Source of the DNA: Cryptomeria japonica
Lineage: Eukaryota > Streptophyta > Pinopsida > Cupressales > Cupressaceae
NCBI RefSeq assembly: GCF_030272615.1
Contig: NC_081415.1
Span: 422,561,757 to 422,619,756, forward strand
Reading direction: 5' to 3'
Length of the DNA stretch: 58,000 nucleotides
Shown here: piece by piece, positions 22,961 to 35,241 of the stretch
Numbering within the stretch: position 1 is the first letter of the stretch
Layout: each line of letters begins with the position of its first letter
Translations under genes and position numbers: made by a program
Notes under the pieces: generated by a model
Database searches by the model: none
What the model was told of the DNA's origin: nothing
What the model saw: the letters and a program-made list of their open reading frames with translations, nothing else

Positions 22961-24955
22961 TCACATTTACCTTTTGGTTGTTAAGGATACACAATTTCAG
23001 TTTTTGACCAAAGCATTATTTTCAAAGTTTTCCTTTCTAAAGTCATAATCATTGCTATCTTGGCTAAAAAGAATATTGTGGTTGTTGGAGCAACATCTCC
23101 AAGTAGCAAATAGATCATATTGCAATGAAGGGTTAAAAAGAACAAGTTTCTTTTGTGATTGGCACACTTGTGCAAATTTGTAGAGTGGTCCCAATTCTAA
23201 CACACACTATCCTCTCCCTTGGCTCTCGTGGTCCTAGGTGCACAAGAAAAGTGTTAGTAGCACTCTAAATTTTTTATTTTTAAGAGAGGCCTTCCAAGAG
23301 ACACATCACTCTTGGGACGACCTTGAGCGGTAAATCCTTCGAGCCGCTATAGAAATCAAGTGAGAGCGAAAGTTGTAGCCTTGGGTGTAGTTGTTCCTAT
23401 AGTGTAACTTGTCGAAAGGACATATGGGCCCCATCGTGAGTTACAAGGCTCTTAAGTGAGTCACTGCATAATGAACTTACATCTAAAGACATCAAACATT
23501 ACTAGACACCTCTTATTTTAGAAGTCCACCCATTCTATTGATTGAGGATATTTGTGAAAAGTTCAGTGCAAGAGCATAGATGGTTTTTCCCCCAAGATAC
23601 TCACCATACATATTTCCTTGAGTAGAAACAGGGCTTTTTGAAAGGATACTTGTAGCTTGATAGAAGTGGTGACTCCCCCATCAAAGGGACCACCTATCTA
23701 TTATGCTTGTGCAAGACTTAGTATATCACATCCTTGTGGGATACATAAGGTATGTAGTACCAAAGTCGAAGAAATATCAAGTTGTGGGCTAAAAATATCG
23801 CAACTGGCCATTACCTTAGGGATAAAAAGTGTTTGAGTTGTCTTTGTCTTGTTTCATACCCGTGAAAATTTGGGCCGACTTTAGGCCTATGAATATACAC
23901 ACATTATCAGGGTCAAAAAGTTCATGAATGGGTTGATTTAGACCCACGCCTTTTATGCCATTTTTGAAAAGGCAAGAATATGTGCTTGTGTGCTTGACAT
24001 GTTTTCTTGTCAAAGGATTCAAACAATTGAAACAAGTTACACCCCAACAAAAATGTTCAACAAAACAACTTCACACATTCTTGCAAAAAGCTACCCATGT
24101 TTCATTTTTGGAAATCTCTCAAATACATCAAAATGTCAATTTATAGAAAAACCAAAAAGAAGCAAAGTGAAAAGAAAACCCAAAAGAGAATAAGTTTCTT
24201 ATAGAAAAATCGTAAGTTGTTGTTGAAATATCGCACTTTTATCCATCGATGTCATGATTTTAGTCACGTTTTTACCGACGACTTTGAATTCGAACCACTT
24301 ACATCTCAAGCTTTCTTTCAAAGAAGGTCTCTATCATATCATCACAATCATGGTCAACGCATTCCTCCATCATACATTCCACAACCCACAATTACTTATT
24401 AGGGATTCCTAGGTTCACATAATCCACCTACATTTTCTTCCATCTTTCTCACTTCAAAATCATTTCCAAAATCAATCATCAAATTCATAGTCCCTTAGTA
24501 GAAATTCCAAGGTTCACACTCATTCCAAACATATCAAAAATTCATTCAACTCTCAACACAAAGAGGTCTTGTCCTTAGTCCTTTCGGATATTGCTTATCA
24601 TACGAATGAAATTAATTTCTAGTGTGTCTCTACATCTAGGATCAATCATCCTAAAAGGCATTACTAAACATCTAGATAGGTTAAAACTAGTCCATGAGTG
24701 CATCCTCTCATTACTAGGTAGCTTGTGTTTGTAACAACACAAACCTTGCTACACCTCATCCCACAATTGTTAAGACGTCAAACGAGCAATTCTAAAGAGG
24801 ACTTTGTTGATACCCAACCTCTAGTGTAGGAGATCAAACATCCACAAACACGTCAACTCATCATCATCATCATAAAATCTTGGAATTATAACAAGGGATC
24901 ACACATCCACTTTTTCATTCATATCATTCTCAACCACACACTTTTTCACCCACAA

Positions 24956-26860
24956 ATGCGTGCTTCAAACATGGATAGGACTAGGTCTCAGAGTCATCGA
25001 CAAATTCAAAATGAAATATGGGAAGAAGAAGAAGAAGAAGAAGTGAACGTTAACCCCTTTTCCAAAAGAGGAGACCCAGATAACCCTACATAAGCACAAA
25101 TAGAAGACACACTTAGCAACCCCAGATTTAACAGACTTTTTGAAGAAATTCTCAAGGGAAGTGTTGATGCCCATTTTCTAAAACTTGATCAAGAAGGAGC
25201 CAAACTTCCTGCTGACTTTGATGTATCACAACTTAAGGATATACCTGAACAAGCCCAACATAGCCATCGACAAGAACAAAATCATAGTGAAAGGGAGGCA
25301 ATGAATACACATAACTATAATGATAACTATCAACATGGCAACATCCCCCCTCATCTTACAAAAATGGATATATTAAGACAATAGATGCAAGAAATCGCCC
25401 AACAAGTGCACTCAGGAAGGACACAAAAGAAATATCCTCTCAAAGATATCTGTCCATATCCATTTTAAAGAAACATATACATGCATCCTTTCCCATGCCC
25501 CTTCGAAACCTCAAAGTTTGATAAATACAAAGGAAAATGAGACCCTAGAGATCATGTGCAAAAAAATTTCTCTGCCTGCTTAGAGGTTGCATACGAGGAC
25601 ACATATTTAATGCACCTCTTTCCCCAAAGTTTGGAAGGCTCAGCCATGTAATGGTTCTCAGGCCTACCCGGTGGGATCAAGACCTTTGAGGACCTTGTAC
25701 AAAAATTTCACTCATCATGCGCATAACATAGACCAGGATGTCTCCATGGATGATCTATGAAATACAAAACAAAAGAATGGTGAGTTATTCTCAACATTCT
25801 TACAAAGATGGAGACACCTTTCTAGTAGACGTTCCTTTCCCTTTCTTGAAGAGCAATTAGTTGAAATTTTTATTTCAAAATTAAATGAGGAAATGGAATT
25901 TTACTTACATAAAATGTTCTGACAATTTCAAAGACGTCATAGCTCAAGGACTTAAAATAGGGAAAGCCCTTATCAAAATGGGACTTGTCAAAATATACAA
26001 TGACAACAAGGAGGGTCCAAGACCAGCCTACAATAGTGACAAACCAAAGTTTTGGGCTAAGAACAAAAACATTGTTAACGATGGTGTTGTGGACGCATGA
26101 ATTGTCAAAATCGCCCAAACCCATAGTCAAAATTGTAGGGGTTGCAGATAATCACAACAACCCCACTACCAATCAAGGTGATCCTCAAACCAATCCAGGA
26201 AATCAACCTTCAAACACACAGCAAGAGGAACTTAAAAACAGGTACCCAACCTACAAACCCAATCGCACCTACACACCCTTGGGAGAATCTCTTGAAAAGA
26301 TCTTATGCCAGCTCATCTCTTCTGATCTTATCACATTACCTAAAACATCACACTATGAACCACAAGTCAAACCTTCATGGTGGAGAGATAATGATTATTG
26401 TGAATTTCATAAAGGGAGAGGGCACAAAACAAACAACTGTCATCAATTAAAGGATACCATTCAAGACCTCATTGATCGAGGTGACATAGAAGTGGATGGT
26501 CACAATGCAAAAAATTCCAATACTGATCGTACCATGTTCAAAAATTCCCTGCCATCATATGAGAAAGGAGGTCCCTCCCATCAAGCTAAGAATCAAGATA
26601 ACATAATAGATCATACACGTGTAGCCTATACCTATACTGTCAATAATCTGTATGATGCCAATGAACAAGTTTCTACCATTACCATCAAAGGCAAGAATCA
26701 TGCATGCAATATTTTTACCCGTTGTAGCAATCTTGTCTTACCAGGTGCACCATCAAGAGTGGCATATGTGCCCAAACATTATAACCTTATGGACCAATTA
26801 GATAAGACGCCAACACATATCTCCATACTAGAGCTTTTACGTATATCACCCTCATATTAA
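24956..26860 (+). pseudogene. Tat-lineage gag
   Basis: The frame opens MRASNMDRTRSQSHR and soon holds a run of Glu codons (25021-25041). Typical gag landmarks follow: FETSKFDKYKG near 25505, then the capsid block AMWFSGLPGG-like (with a stop at the Met-Trp junction, near 25650), DLVQKFHSS, FLQRWRHL and IGKALIKMG. A Tat-type zinc knuckle YCEFHKGRGHKTNNC with the downstream LKDTIQDLIDRG lies at 26396-26480, and is present and intact in form. Several stops and at least two frameshifts break the protein. Gag would coat the element RNA in cytoplasmic particles. It is followed without a clear gap by the protease region, as in a gag-pol polyprotein. Confidence 0.85.
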
Positions 26861-29800
26861 ACCATCTTAGATCAAGCTCTCCAAGAAGCGTCAATTCCAC
26901 CCGACCTTAATACGGATCAATTTCAAGCCATGGTTGGTAGTCTCAAATCATCACCATGTCTCACTTTTGTAGAGAATGATGATGCATCCTTTCAACAACC
27001 GCATAACGCCCCTCTCCACATTGAGGGACTCACATAAACACAGAATCAAGCGAGTCTTGATTGACAATGGAGTTGGCCTTAACATTTGCACATTACAGTT
27101 AATCACAGCATTGGGATATGCAGAAGATATAGTAGATTCCAAAAAGTGGATCACCATCAAGGCCTATGATGATGCAGAACACTCCTCTAAAGGGTATGTC
27201 ATTCTACCAGTTAAGGTAGGACCCATGGTGAAGAATATAGTTTGTCAAGTCCTAGACCTCCCTCATCCATAATTTCCTATTAGGTATACCATGGATTCAT
27301 GCCATGCAAGCAGTACCATCTACTTACCATCAATGCATCAAGTTTCTATATAACAGAGTAGAGATTACTATCCTTGGGGATGCCAACCCATTCACTTTTT
27401 GCAACCATATAAGGCATCAACCCGATATCACAATCCCTAGCAATAGAGAAGCCATTGCCTCATCATCTTACATTCACCTAACAAACCTCACCAATCCACT
27501 GATCCCTACACCCATACAAGAAAAGTTGAAAATGAAAGTACAAGATGAAGGCCTAGGAGAGTATACTATTAGTCAGCTTTTCTATGTTGGCCAACTACCC
27601 CTCTCACCTAGAACTTATGGAAAACCACAATAGTCACTCAAACCACTTGTTGCATTCCATACTACTACACTTGATGGCTTCATCCCAGACAAATCACAAG
27701 AACAAGAAACTATTGATGAAGATTTGGCAAGATGGATCTACAAAGGCCCTTTCGACACAACACGATAACATGTCAGGATCCCGATAGAGAGGTATGGTAA
27801 AGGTTTTACCCTAATGTAACAGATGGGCAATGATGGCCATAGTGCATTGGGATTCCACAAGCAAGGTGTACAAAGCCATTACAACCATTGTTGCAACCAC
27901 GGGATACAACTAGACTCAGATTCAACCCTAGTTCAGGCAGCTCTTCTAAGCTCAGGATTCCAAGCAAACATAAGAGGACCACTTTTAAGATCACCCCTTC
28001 TAGAAGCAGGACAATGTCTATTGCAAATCAACCTACCAAGTCTAAATTTCAAGTTACAAAAACACTCCTCAATTTACAGCAAGTAAGCAAAGGAGTTATG
28101 TTGCCCGCCAAACTATCACTCCTGGGATAAAACTCTTGTCTACTTCAGACACCCAAGCAACATCAACAACCCTGTTAGATAAAACCCCTACAGTAACTAT
28201 CGATAAACCTTTCACATTAACAGATATCCCTATAATATATAGTGACAGAGTTCTACGGAGTGATTTCAAGACGGATTCACATGAATACGAGTGGGATTCT
28301 TCATTTTCACAATCATCTGACGGGGACACATTTGAGGTTAATAAAGCTGAAGGAGATGAATTTATTAAAACCTTTTGGGACCCAATTGATGAGGATACTT
28401 CAACAATAGATAGGTCACCTCTCGAGCCTGATTACAAAGAGGATAGTACTAACGATAACCTTGGTTCGTCCATACTTACCATAACTGACGCATCCTATAA
28501 ACTTAACCTGATCGATGAAGCAATGCAAAAAATTCACCCCGAACTCATTGAGTGGAACCAGCAAGATCCTCCACACCTTGAAACCTTCCAAAATGATGAC
28601 ACAATCATAGACTTTCTTGAATTACGGGATGACATACCAAGTGGGGATCACAAAGTTGGGTATGTTATTGAACTTAATAGCACAACTTACTTTGGAGAGA
28701 ATGCCAAACCATTCAGTCACAAAAAATTTACAATCAAAATAGGATCCTCAAATGAAAACCACACTGTGGAACTTGTGGAAACAAAAAGAGTAAAAACTAA
28801 GGATGTATCCAATGGTGAAAACCTCTCTGAGGCACCTGAGGATGGAAGGTTTGACATTCTCCCCTTTAGCACTAATGATGAGAGATCGTCTATTCTCATA
28901 GAAGAAACAAAGGAAGTCAATCTGGGGACACCTAAAAATTCACACATACTACATCTAGCAGAATCACTGACTCTAGCAGAAGATCTTGATTTTACAGAGT
29001 TCTTTTGCAAGAAAAAAAATCAATTTTGTGTGGTCCTATGCAGACATGCCAGGACTTGATCCAGAACTAGTTATGGATCACTTAACAATAGCAGAAGGAG
29101 CCAAACCAATAAAATAAAAGCTTAAAAAGATGCATCCTCAAATTGTACTATTAGTAAAAACTAAACTCAAAAAGCTATTAGATGTGGGTTTCATAAGACC
29201 CATTGATTATGCAGAATGGATCTCCAAGCTGGTACTAGGGGCAAAACCAACTGGGGGCAATATAATGTACACCTAAATCCAAAGAAGTGTGTCTTTGGGT
29301 TAACCACTAGAAAGCTCCTAGGATACATTGTCTCAAACAAAGGAATTGAGGTTGATCCTGCAAAGGTCAAAGCAATTATGGAAATGCCACCTCCTAGGAA
29401 CATCAGTCAATTAAGAACATTATAAGGAAGGCTACAATCAATTCTGCAGTTCATTGCACAATTGGCCTACAAATGTCATCCCTTCACACATTTGCACAAG
29501 AATGTTCGTTTCAAATGGGAAGAGAATTGCTAGCAAGCATTCTAGTAGCTAAAGGACTACCTAATGACGCCACCATTACTGATGCCACCATCTCCAGACA
29601 GGCCCTTATTGTTATACATATCAGCTATAGCTACAACCTTAGGCATCTTACTCGCAAAACATAATGTAGAAGAAAAAGAATGTGCAGTATACTAAATTTT
29701 CATAACACCGGTAGGGTATGAACTCAATTATACCCCTATTGAATGAGCTTGTCTAGCAGTAATTTTGGCAGCCACCAAATTGAGGCACTACATGTTGAAA

Positions 29801-31776
29801 CACAAGATACATCTCATTGCCAAGGTAGATCCACTCAAGTATCTACTCTGGTGAAGTAGCACTAACCGGCTGTTTGGAAAAGTGGGTTATGCTCCTTAGT
29901 TAATTTGACATAGAATATGTGAACGCAAAGCCATCAAAGGACAAGTCATTGCAGATCAGCTAGCTGAAGCACCGCTCAAAGGAAACCATCCTCTCATTTC
30001 CAATTTTCCAGATGAGGAGATTTTCACAATTATGCCAATACCACCATGGAAGCTATATTTTGATGGGTCTTACACTAGACATGGTTTGGGAGGAGGCATT
30101 CTTTTTATGACTCCTCAAGGTGATAGCATACCCAAATCATACAGGCTCACATTCCCATGTACGAACAACATAGCAGAGTATGAGGCTTTGATCATAGGAC
30201 TTTGCATGGCCATCCAATGGAATTTGAAAGAACTACAAGTATATGGTGATTCCCAGTTAGTCATACGATAAGTCAACAATGGCTACCGGACTAAGGATGA
30301 TAATCTCGTGGCTTACAATTGATAAATTCAAGGAATTATTAACAGCTATCACTTTTGAGAAGATTTTTCAAGACCAAAACAAAGTTGCAGATGCAATGGC
30401 TACAATAGCCTCTCTCCTTGATCTTCCACAAAACTCCACACTCTATGAGTTCTTAGTTTAACAACTTTGGATCCCTGCTTGTGATATCCCAGAATCTGAG
30501 ATGGTCTGTCAACTCATCGATCCTGATTCCCCATGGTATGGTGAATTTTATGCCTATTTACATGATCAAATCTTTCCACCTAACCTATCAAACAACCAAT
30601 GAAACCTTCATACACCAATCTGCTCGATACACCATCATTGTTGAAACACGAGGTCTCGATGGTACTCTCCTTTGATATCTAGAGAAAGGTGAGGTGACCA
30701 TAATTTAGAAGAAGTACACGAAGGTATCTATCGAGCTCATTCAAGTGGCCCTTCATTGGCTAAAAATATCATGCGGGCAGGATATTATTGGCCCTCTATG
30801 GAAAAAGACTCCTACTAGTTTGTCAGAATGTGCAAAAAGTGCCAAGTTCACGGAGATCTGATACATGCCCCAACACAAGAATTGCAATCTATCACAACAC
30901 CATGGCCCTTTTGTCAGTGGGGATTTGACCTTGTGGGTAAAATTCATCCATCTTCATCCAACGGTCATAAATTTCATTACCGCCATGGAGTACTTCACCA
31001 AGTGGATCGAAGTCATTCCACTCACCCAAGTCATCGGTAAGAAGATCGCCTCATTCATCTTCAATTACATCATATGTCAGTATGGTGTACCCATGTCCAT
31101 CATCATAGATAACGGTCTCCCTTTCAAAAATCAAGATGTCCATGAACTCTGTGAGAAGTTTCATATCCAACACCGTTTTTCCACCCCATATTACCCACAA
31201 GGTAATGGTCAAGCAAAAGCATCAAATAATAATATATTGAGGATCCTCAAAAATAAAGTCAATGATGTTGGTCGTGATTGGTACATTCATTTGAATCCGA
31301 CATTATGGGCATATCGAACTAGCATTAAAACCCCTATAGGCGCAACCCCCTACTCACTTGTTTATGGAGCAGAAGTCATCTTGCCTATTGAGGTTGAATT
31401 ACCATCTCTACGAGTCTCCTTGCATAATCTAATAAATGATGAAGAATACCGAGTCTCACATCTTAAGGACTTGGAACTACTTGATGAAAAGCGACAAGCT
31501 GCCTACAACCACCTTAAAGCATATCAATAGTGCATGAGAAGAATCTACAATCATAGGGTCAAACCTCGCACATTTGAGGTAGGAGATCTTGTTCTCAGAG
31601 AGAATCCTCGCAATCAACTAAATAGAGAACACCAGGGCAAATTTGAATCCAATTGGTTGGGTCCATATGTCATCAATGTCGTCTTTGGGTCTGGGGCATA
31701 TCAATTAGCAACTTTAGAAGGAGAACCCCTGGCAAATCCGATCAACAACATGCATCTCAAAAATTTCCCAACATAA
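26861..31776 (+). pseudogene. Tat-lineage pol: protease, deleted RT, RNase H, second RNase H, integrase
   Basis: Protease is seen near 27040-27270 (VLIDNGVGLNICTLQLITAL, where D-N-G replaces the usual D-T/S-G). A linker of about 1.7 kb follows; 28136-29040 is a long open acidic part. RT begins at 29041 but jumps from EWISKLV and PTGGN straight to VHLNPKKCVFG near 29260, so the palm with its catalytic aspartates is deleted. First RNase H lies near 29500-29960, a second at 30032-30461. Integrase starts with an H2C2 finger (EEVHEGIYRAH-like, CKKCQVHG at about 30700-30845), and its core is GFDLVGKI, then IIDNGLPFKN, then GNGQAKASN. The third catalytic acid is Lys here instead of Glu (the left copy keeps Glu). 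The C-terminal part ends at 31774-31776. Stops and frameshifts are numerous. This is a non-autonomous fossil. Confidence 0.9.
30032..30461 (+). other. Additional (archaeal-type) RNase H domain within Tat pol
   Basis: The segment reads WKLYFDGSYTRHGLGGGILF, then NNIAEYEALIIGL and LQVYGDSQLVIR, then a stop, VNNGYRTKDDNLVAYN and FQDQNKVADAMA. This is the D-G-S, E, D-S-Q, D order of an RNase H of the archaeal type, located after the ordinary element RNase H and before integrase. Known Tat and Ogre elements carry this duplicated domain, which is the main reason I assign the lineage. The first acidic site (YFDGS), the Glu (AEYEAL) and the D-S site are present. One stop interrupts it near 30269. Confidence 0.85.
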
Positions 31777-33126
31777 GTTGTGCAGAACATTAGGCTCATC
31801 AAATATCAGAAAACACCAAAAACATTCAAAAAAAGTCCTTAAAAAAGTACAAAAAAATGAAAAAATCAAGAAAATATTAAAGAAAAATCATTCGTCCAAA
31901 TGGTGAAAACCACTCCGGTGGCGCCTTGGGTAGGTACAGTGGTGAAAACCTGGTAAATAGATGCCATTCGTAAAGGCTATGGCTCCATTGTCTTTCAGAC
32001 TTGTTGTGATCACATTCATTGCATTTATTCATCCATCATTTATACCATGGCTTGTTATTGATCTACAATCAGGGTTATTACTTCATGTGTCCCAAGTCAC
32101 GCTTTCATATCGACATCTAATTGTGGGCAATATTCTTAAACCTACTAATGGGAGTGGATTCTCCATGCTTGTGATTTGTTGAGTTGCTCATTCAAAACGT
32201 CTTGAAATAATACCAAAAACAGTTGCAAAATGTCCTAAAGAAAACACAAAAACATGACAAAAACATCAAAATAAATTAAAAAACATTGCAAAATAAATTG
32301 TTCCTTGTACATATGCATCGCAACAGACGCAAAAACAACATTTTGAAACTCCTTAAATGATGACCACCTATCAAATCAACCAACAAATCACACATCTGCG
32401 CACAACCGTCTTCACAAGGATGCATCCTTCCTTACAAACAAGACATGGTTCCATTTTTCTTTGACAAGAAAATTTTGTTTGGTTGATTGACACTTGATTG
32501 AATTTTTTTGCCTTTATATCAGGTTCCTATGCTACTCCAGGATATCCACAAGTGATTAGAGTAGTCAGGATGGTTCCTGATATCTTTTTCTTTGTTTGTT
32601 ATTTGCGGATCGTTCCAATGAAGTTTTGGGGCATGTACTAATGGTGTCTATGTGGGAAGTTCATTAAGCTACGAGATCCTATGCAAAAATACAATCATGG
32701 ATCACTATGGCTTACTGACTACAGTGTATACCTTGACCATTTGTATATGAACCAGAATGGAGGGGAACTTTCCTTGTCTGCGATTGCTTATAGGTGAAAC
32801 ACTCAACCTTGGTTTCCGATACCTCGACCAAGAATGGTACTACTATGCTCGACGAGGAAATAAAGAATTATGAATAAGCCATGGATCGCCATTTCATCTC
32901 ATTTGTTTATATTGCATTATGTTGCATATCACCCATTCATTTGTTCATTCATCCACTGTACAAATCTGTTGTCAACATGCAATTAATTTGGGTTTCTATG
33001 AGAAAGCTCAGCATATAAGCCTTATCTTGGGTACAATCACAACGAAGTTTTCTGATACATCATCTCACATCTCCATTCCATATTTGCATTTTCCAACCAA
33101 CTTGGCATTTATATATCATGTAGGAA
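31777..33126 (+). other. 3' non-coding region of the second Tat element
   Basis: No supported gene. A GGTGAAAACC word occurs twice (31900 and 31942), the second continuing CTGGTAAATA as in the left Tat copy. A single GGATGCATCCTTCC word near 32419 echoes the tandem motif of the left copy. No polypurine tract or adjoining LTR is visible before the minisatellite, so the element seems to have lost its 3' LTR. Confidence 0.5.
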
Positions 33127-33204
33127 TGGCATTGTCATTTAGTTCCATTTCATTCATTTAGTTGCATTTTATTCATTAAGTGCATTCATTACTTCATTTA
33201 GTTG
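33127..33204 (+). repeat. ATTCATTTAGTTGCATT minisatellite, left part
   Basis: Units of the kind TTCATTTAGTTGCATTTCAT followed by TCATTAAGTGCATTCATT repeat here. The same units resume immediately after the solo LTR at 34578, so the LTR split one array. Confidence 0.85.
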
Positions 33205-34582
33205 TGTAGACACCTAAAAATGTCTCATCGATCATGTATTAATTATTCGTCTAATTGATAAAATAATTATTTAATTAAGTTAATTAATCTTATTCTTCTA
33301 AATTCATATTTCTTTGTCATCTTACTAATTATTCCAATTCCAATTCTATCATCGTTTAATCATTAAAACCATTTTCTAATTTTAATTAAATATTTATTAT
33401 TTAATTAATTATGATTATTAATCCGTCAATTTAAATAATCTTTATTATTTAAATAAATTCATTTTCAATTTCTATCTCTATTCAATTAATCATTTAATCC
33501 TCTTCTAAATATTAATTAAATATTTGTTATTTAATTAATTATGATTTTAATTCCTTTAATTTAAATAATCTTTATTATTTAATTAAATTCAATTTCTAAA
33601 TAATTAAATAATTTCTTTAAATTATTTAATTAACTAATTAATTCTTCAAATTTCAAATTCCAAATCCCCAAATTCTAATTTCATATTCTTTCTAATTTCT
33701 TCTAATTTCATAATCTTCTAATTTCTCCCTATTTCAAATACATGTGCATGATTCAAAAATCAAATTGAAAATCAAAGTCAAGTTCTAAATATATTCAAAT
33801 AACAAATTGAATTTAAAATAAATTCAATATTTGAATTAAATCTCATGCAAAGATTAAATTGACAATCAAAGTTAAAGTGCAAGCACGTGCTAAATTATTT
33901 AATTAAATCATTATCTTTTCAATTCCTATTTCTATCTTCCACTTTGCTTTTTTCCAAAAATATTTCAATGAGTTAACTATTCAATCTATTTTAATTGATC
34001 ATTTCAATTAATTGATTAATTACATCTTTTTTTAATTCTCTCCAAACATTCATATTTTTCTTCTAGTTAGCTTTTTCTAAATAAAGTTTTCTTTGTCATC
34101 AATCAATTATCCTCCAATCATTCTTTTTCATCTTTCAATCATCTTTTTTCTGAATCAGTTAACTCAATTAATCAATTCAATCTATTATGTTCAACTCCCA
34201 AATTAGCAGTTCATCTGTCAATCAGCATGTGAGCTCACCTGAATTCCACCTCTCATTCAATATTCTCCAATAATCTATAAATTGAGCATTCAATCTCCAT
34301 TTTGAACAATCATGATCACGATAAATCATGAACTTTAAATCTTTGTGTCACTTGCAGGTTGTCAGCACAATATCTAAGAGCCATCATACCACAAAGAAGA
34401 GAAGAACAATGGAAGCAATATGCGATCATGGAATAGGGAGTTTGAATTGATTTATTTTACATTCCTATTGCTTGTTTGCATTATTTCATTGTTTTATTTA
34501 GAATTCTTTGATTAGATAGGGATTTGTGATTTCCCTTTGATTTCTAGTTGATTTAATGATGAATTTTGCATACGACAAGTTG
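33200..34582 (+). mobile_element. Solo LTR of a Ty3/gypsy element with 5-bp TSD (AGTTG)
   Basis: An LTR of 1,373 bp (33205-34577) starts TGTAGACACCTAAAAATG and ends GCATACGACA. It is bracketed by AGTTG at 33200-33204 and AGTTG at 34578-34582. Joining the flanks gives back CTTCATTTAGTTGCATTTC, a normal unit of the surrounding minisatellite, so the boundaries are secure. A TATA-like ATCTATAAATTGAGC lies near 34274. The interior is extremely A/T rich with repeated ATTTAATTAATT words. The start word matches the 3' LTR at 3545, placing both in related families. There is no polypurine tract before it and no internal region, hence a solo LTR formed by LTR-LTR recombination. Confidence 0.9.
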
Positions 34583-34760
34583 CATTTCATTCATTAAGTG
34601 CATTCATTTATCCATTTAAGTGTATTCATTCCTTCATTTAGTTGCATTTCATTCATTAAGTGCATTCATTTATTCATTTAAGTGCATTCATGAATTCGTT
34701 TAGTTCATTTTAAATGCCTTCATTCGCATTCATTTAGGTAATACATTTATCTCATCCATT
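34578..34760 (+). repeat. ATTCATTTAGTTGCATT minisatellite, right part
   Basis: Continuation of the array interrupted by the solo LTR: GTTGCATTTCATTCATTAAG, then TGCATTCATTTATCC and later TTCATTTAGTTGCATTTC again at about 34640. Decayed units continue to about 34850 (TTCATTAAGTGTATTCATTAG). Confidence 0.85.
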
Positions 34761-34960
34761 TAGTGCATTAATTTAATTCATACATGATATTTTAATATCA
34801 TTTCATTCATTAAGTGTATTCATTAGATTCATTAAGTACATTTCAAAACACATAGTTTACTCATGTCATCCATATTATTATCTCATCATTTCAACATATA
34901 AAGTATTATCTATCAAATATCATTATTCATTATCTCATCTCATCATTTAGCACAAACCAC
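34761..34960. other. A/T-rich spacer between two minisatellites
   Basis: TCAT-rich sequence grading from the first array into the 60-bp array. No gene is seen. Confidence 0.5.
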
Positions 34961-35112
34961 CATCATTTCATCACATAAACATCATACATCTATTAGCCTC
35001 CATACACATATTAGTAAATCATTAACATCATCACATAAACATCATACATTTATTCCCCTGCATCCACATGTTAGCAAATCATTAACATCATCATATAAAC
35101 ATCATACATTTA
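34961..35112 (+). repeat. 60-bp minisatellite, left part
   Basis: Units of exactly 60 bases begin ATCATACAT at 34981, 35041 and 35101 and contain ATCCACATGTTAGCAAATC and ATTAACATCATCACATAAAC. The array is interrupted at 35112 by the LINE and resumes at 55430. Confidence 0.9.
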
Positions 35113-35241
35113 AAATAGAAAAAAGGAGGAGGAGGACTCTAGGGCTCTGCAACCAAGGAAGAACGAACAGTCCTTGGAAGCAGGTTGACTCTCTGGCCGA
35201 GGGCTCCCAGACATACTGGGAGGCCCCCGCATTCAATTCTC

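Larger units (their letters stand above)
22324..24955 (+). other. Long non-coding leader before gag
   Basis: No supported gene. The stretch holds a cluster of TTTAGCGCTTTTG words (22372-22586) and a tandem duplication (22748-22960). A G/C-richer part near 23280-23480 contains GAGACACATCACTCTTGGGAC and CCTTGAGCGGTAAATCCTTCG, which looks like structured leader RNA. A long leader before gag is common in Tat elements. A second PBS-like word, TGGTGACTCC at 23667, is noted but not accepted. Confidence 0.45.

Noticed and set aside
23667-23676. TGGTGACTCC as a tRNA-Arg-type PBS
   Set aside because: It is only ten bases long, no LTR-like CA end lies directly upstream, and the tRNA-Trp match at 22281 is far longer and correctly placed after an LTR end.
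25020-25043. GAA trinucleotide microsatellite
   Set aside because: A short run encoding Glu within gag; too short and too common to be notable.
28136-29059. A separate 307-residue gene inside the Tat element
   Set aside because: It is in the expected place of the acidic spacer between protease and RT, and its end reads into the RT start, so I treat it as part of pol.
33127-35112. CRISPR-like repeats
   Set aside because: The repeats are head-to-tail minisatellites without unique spacers, in a plant nuclear context.
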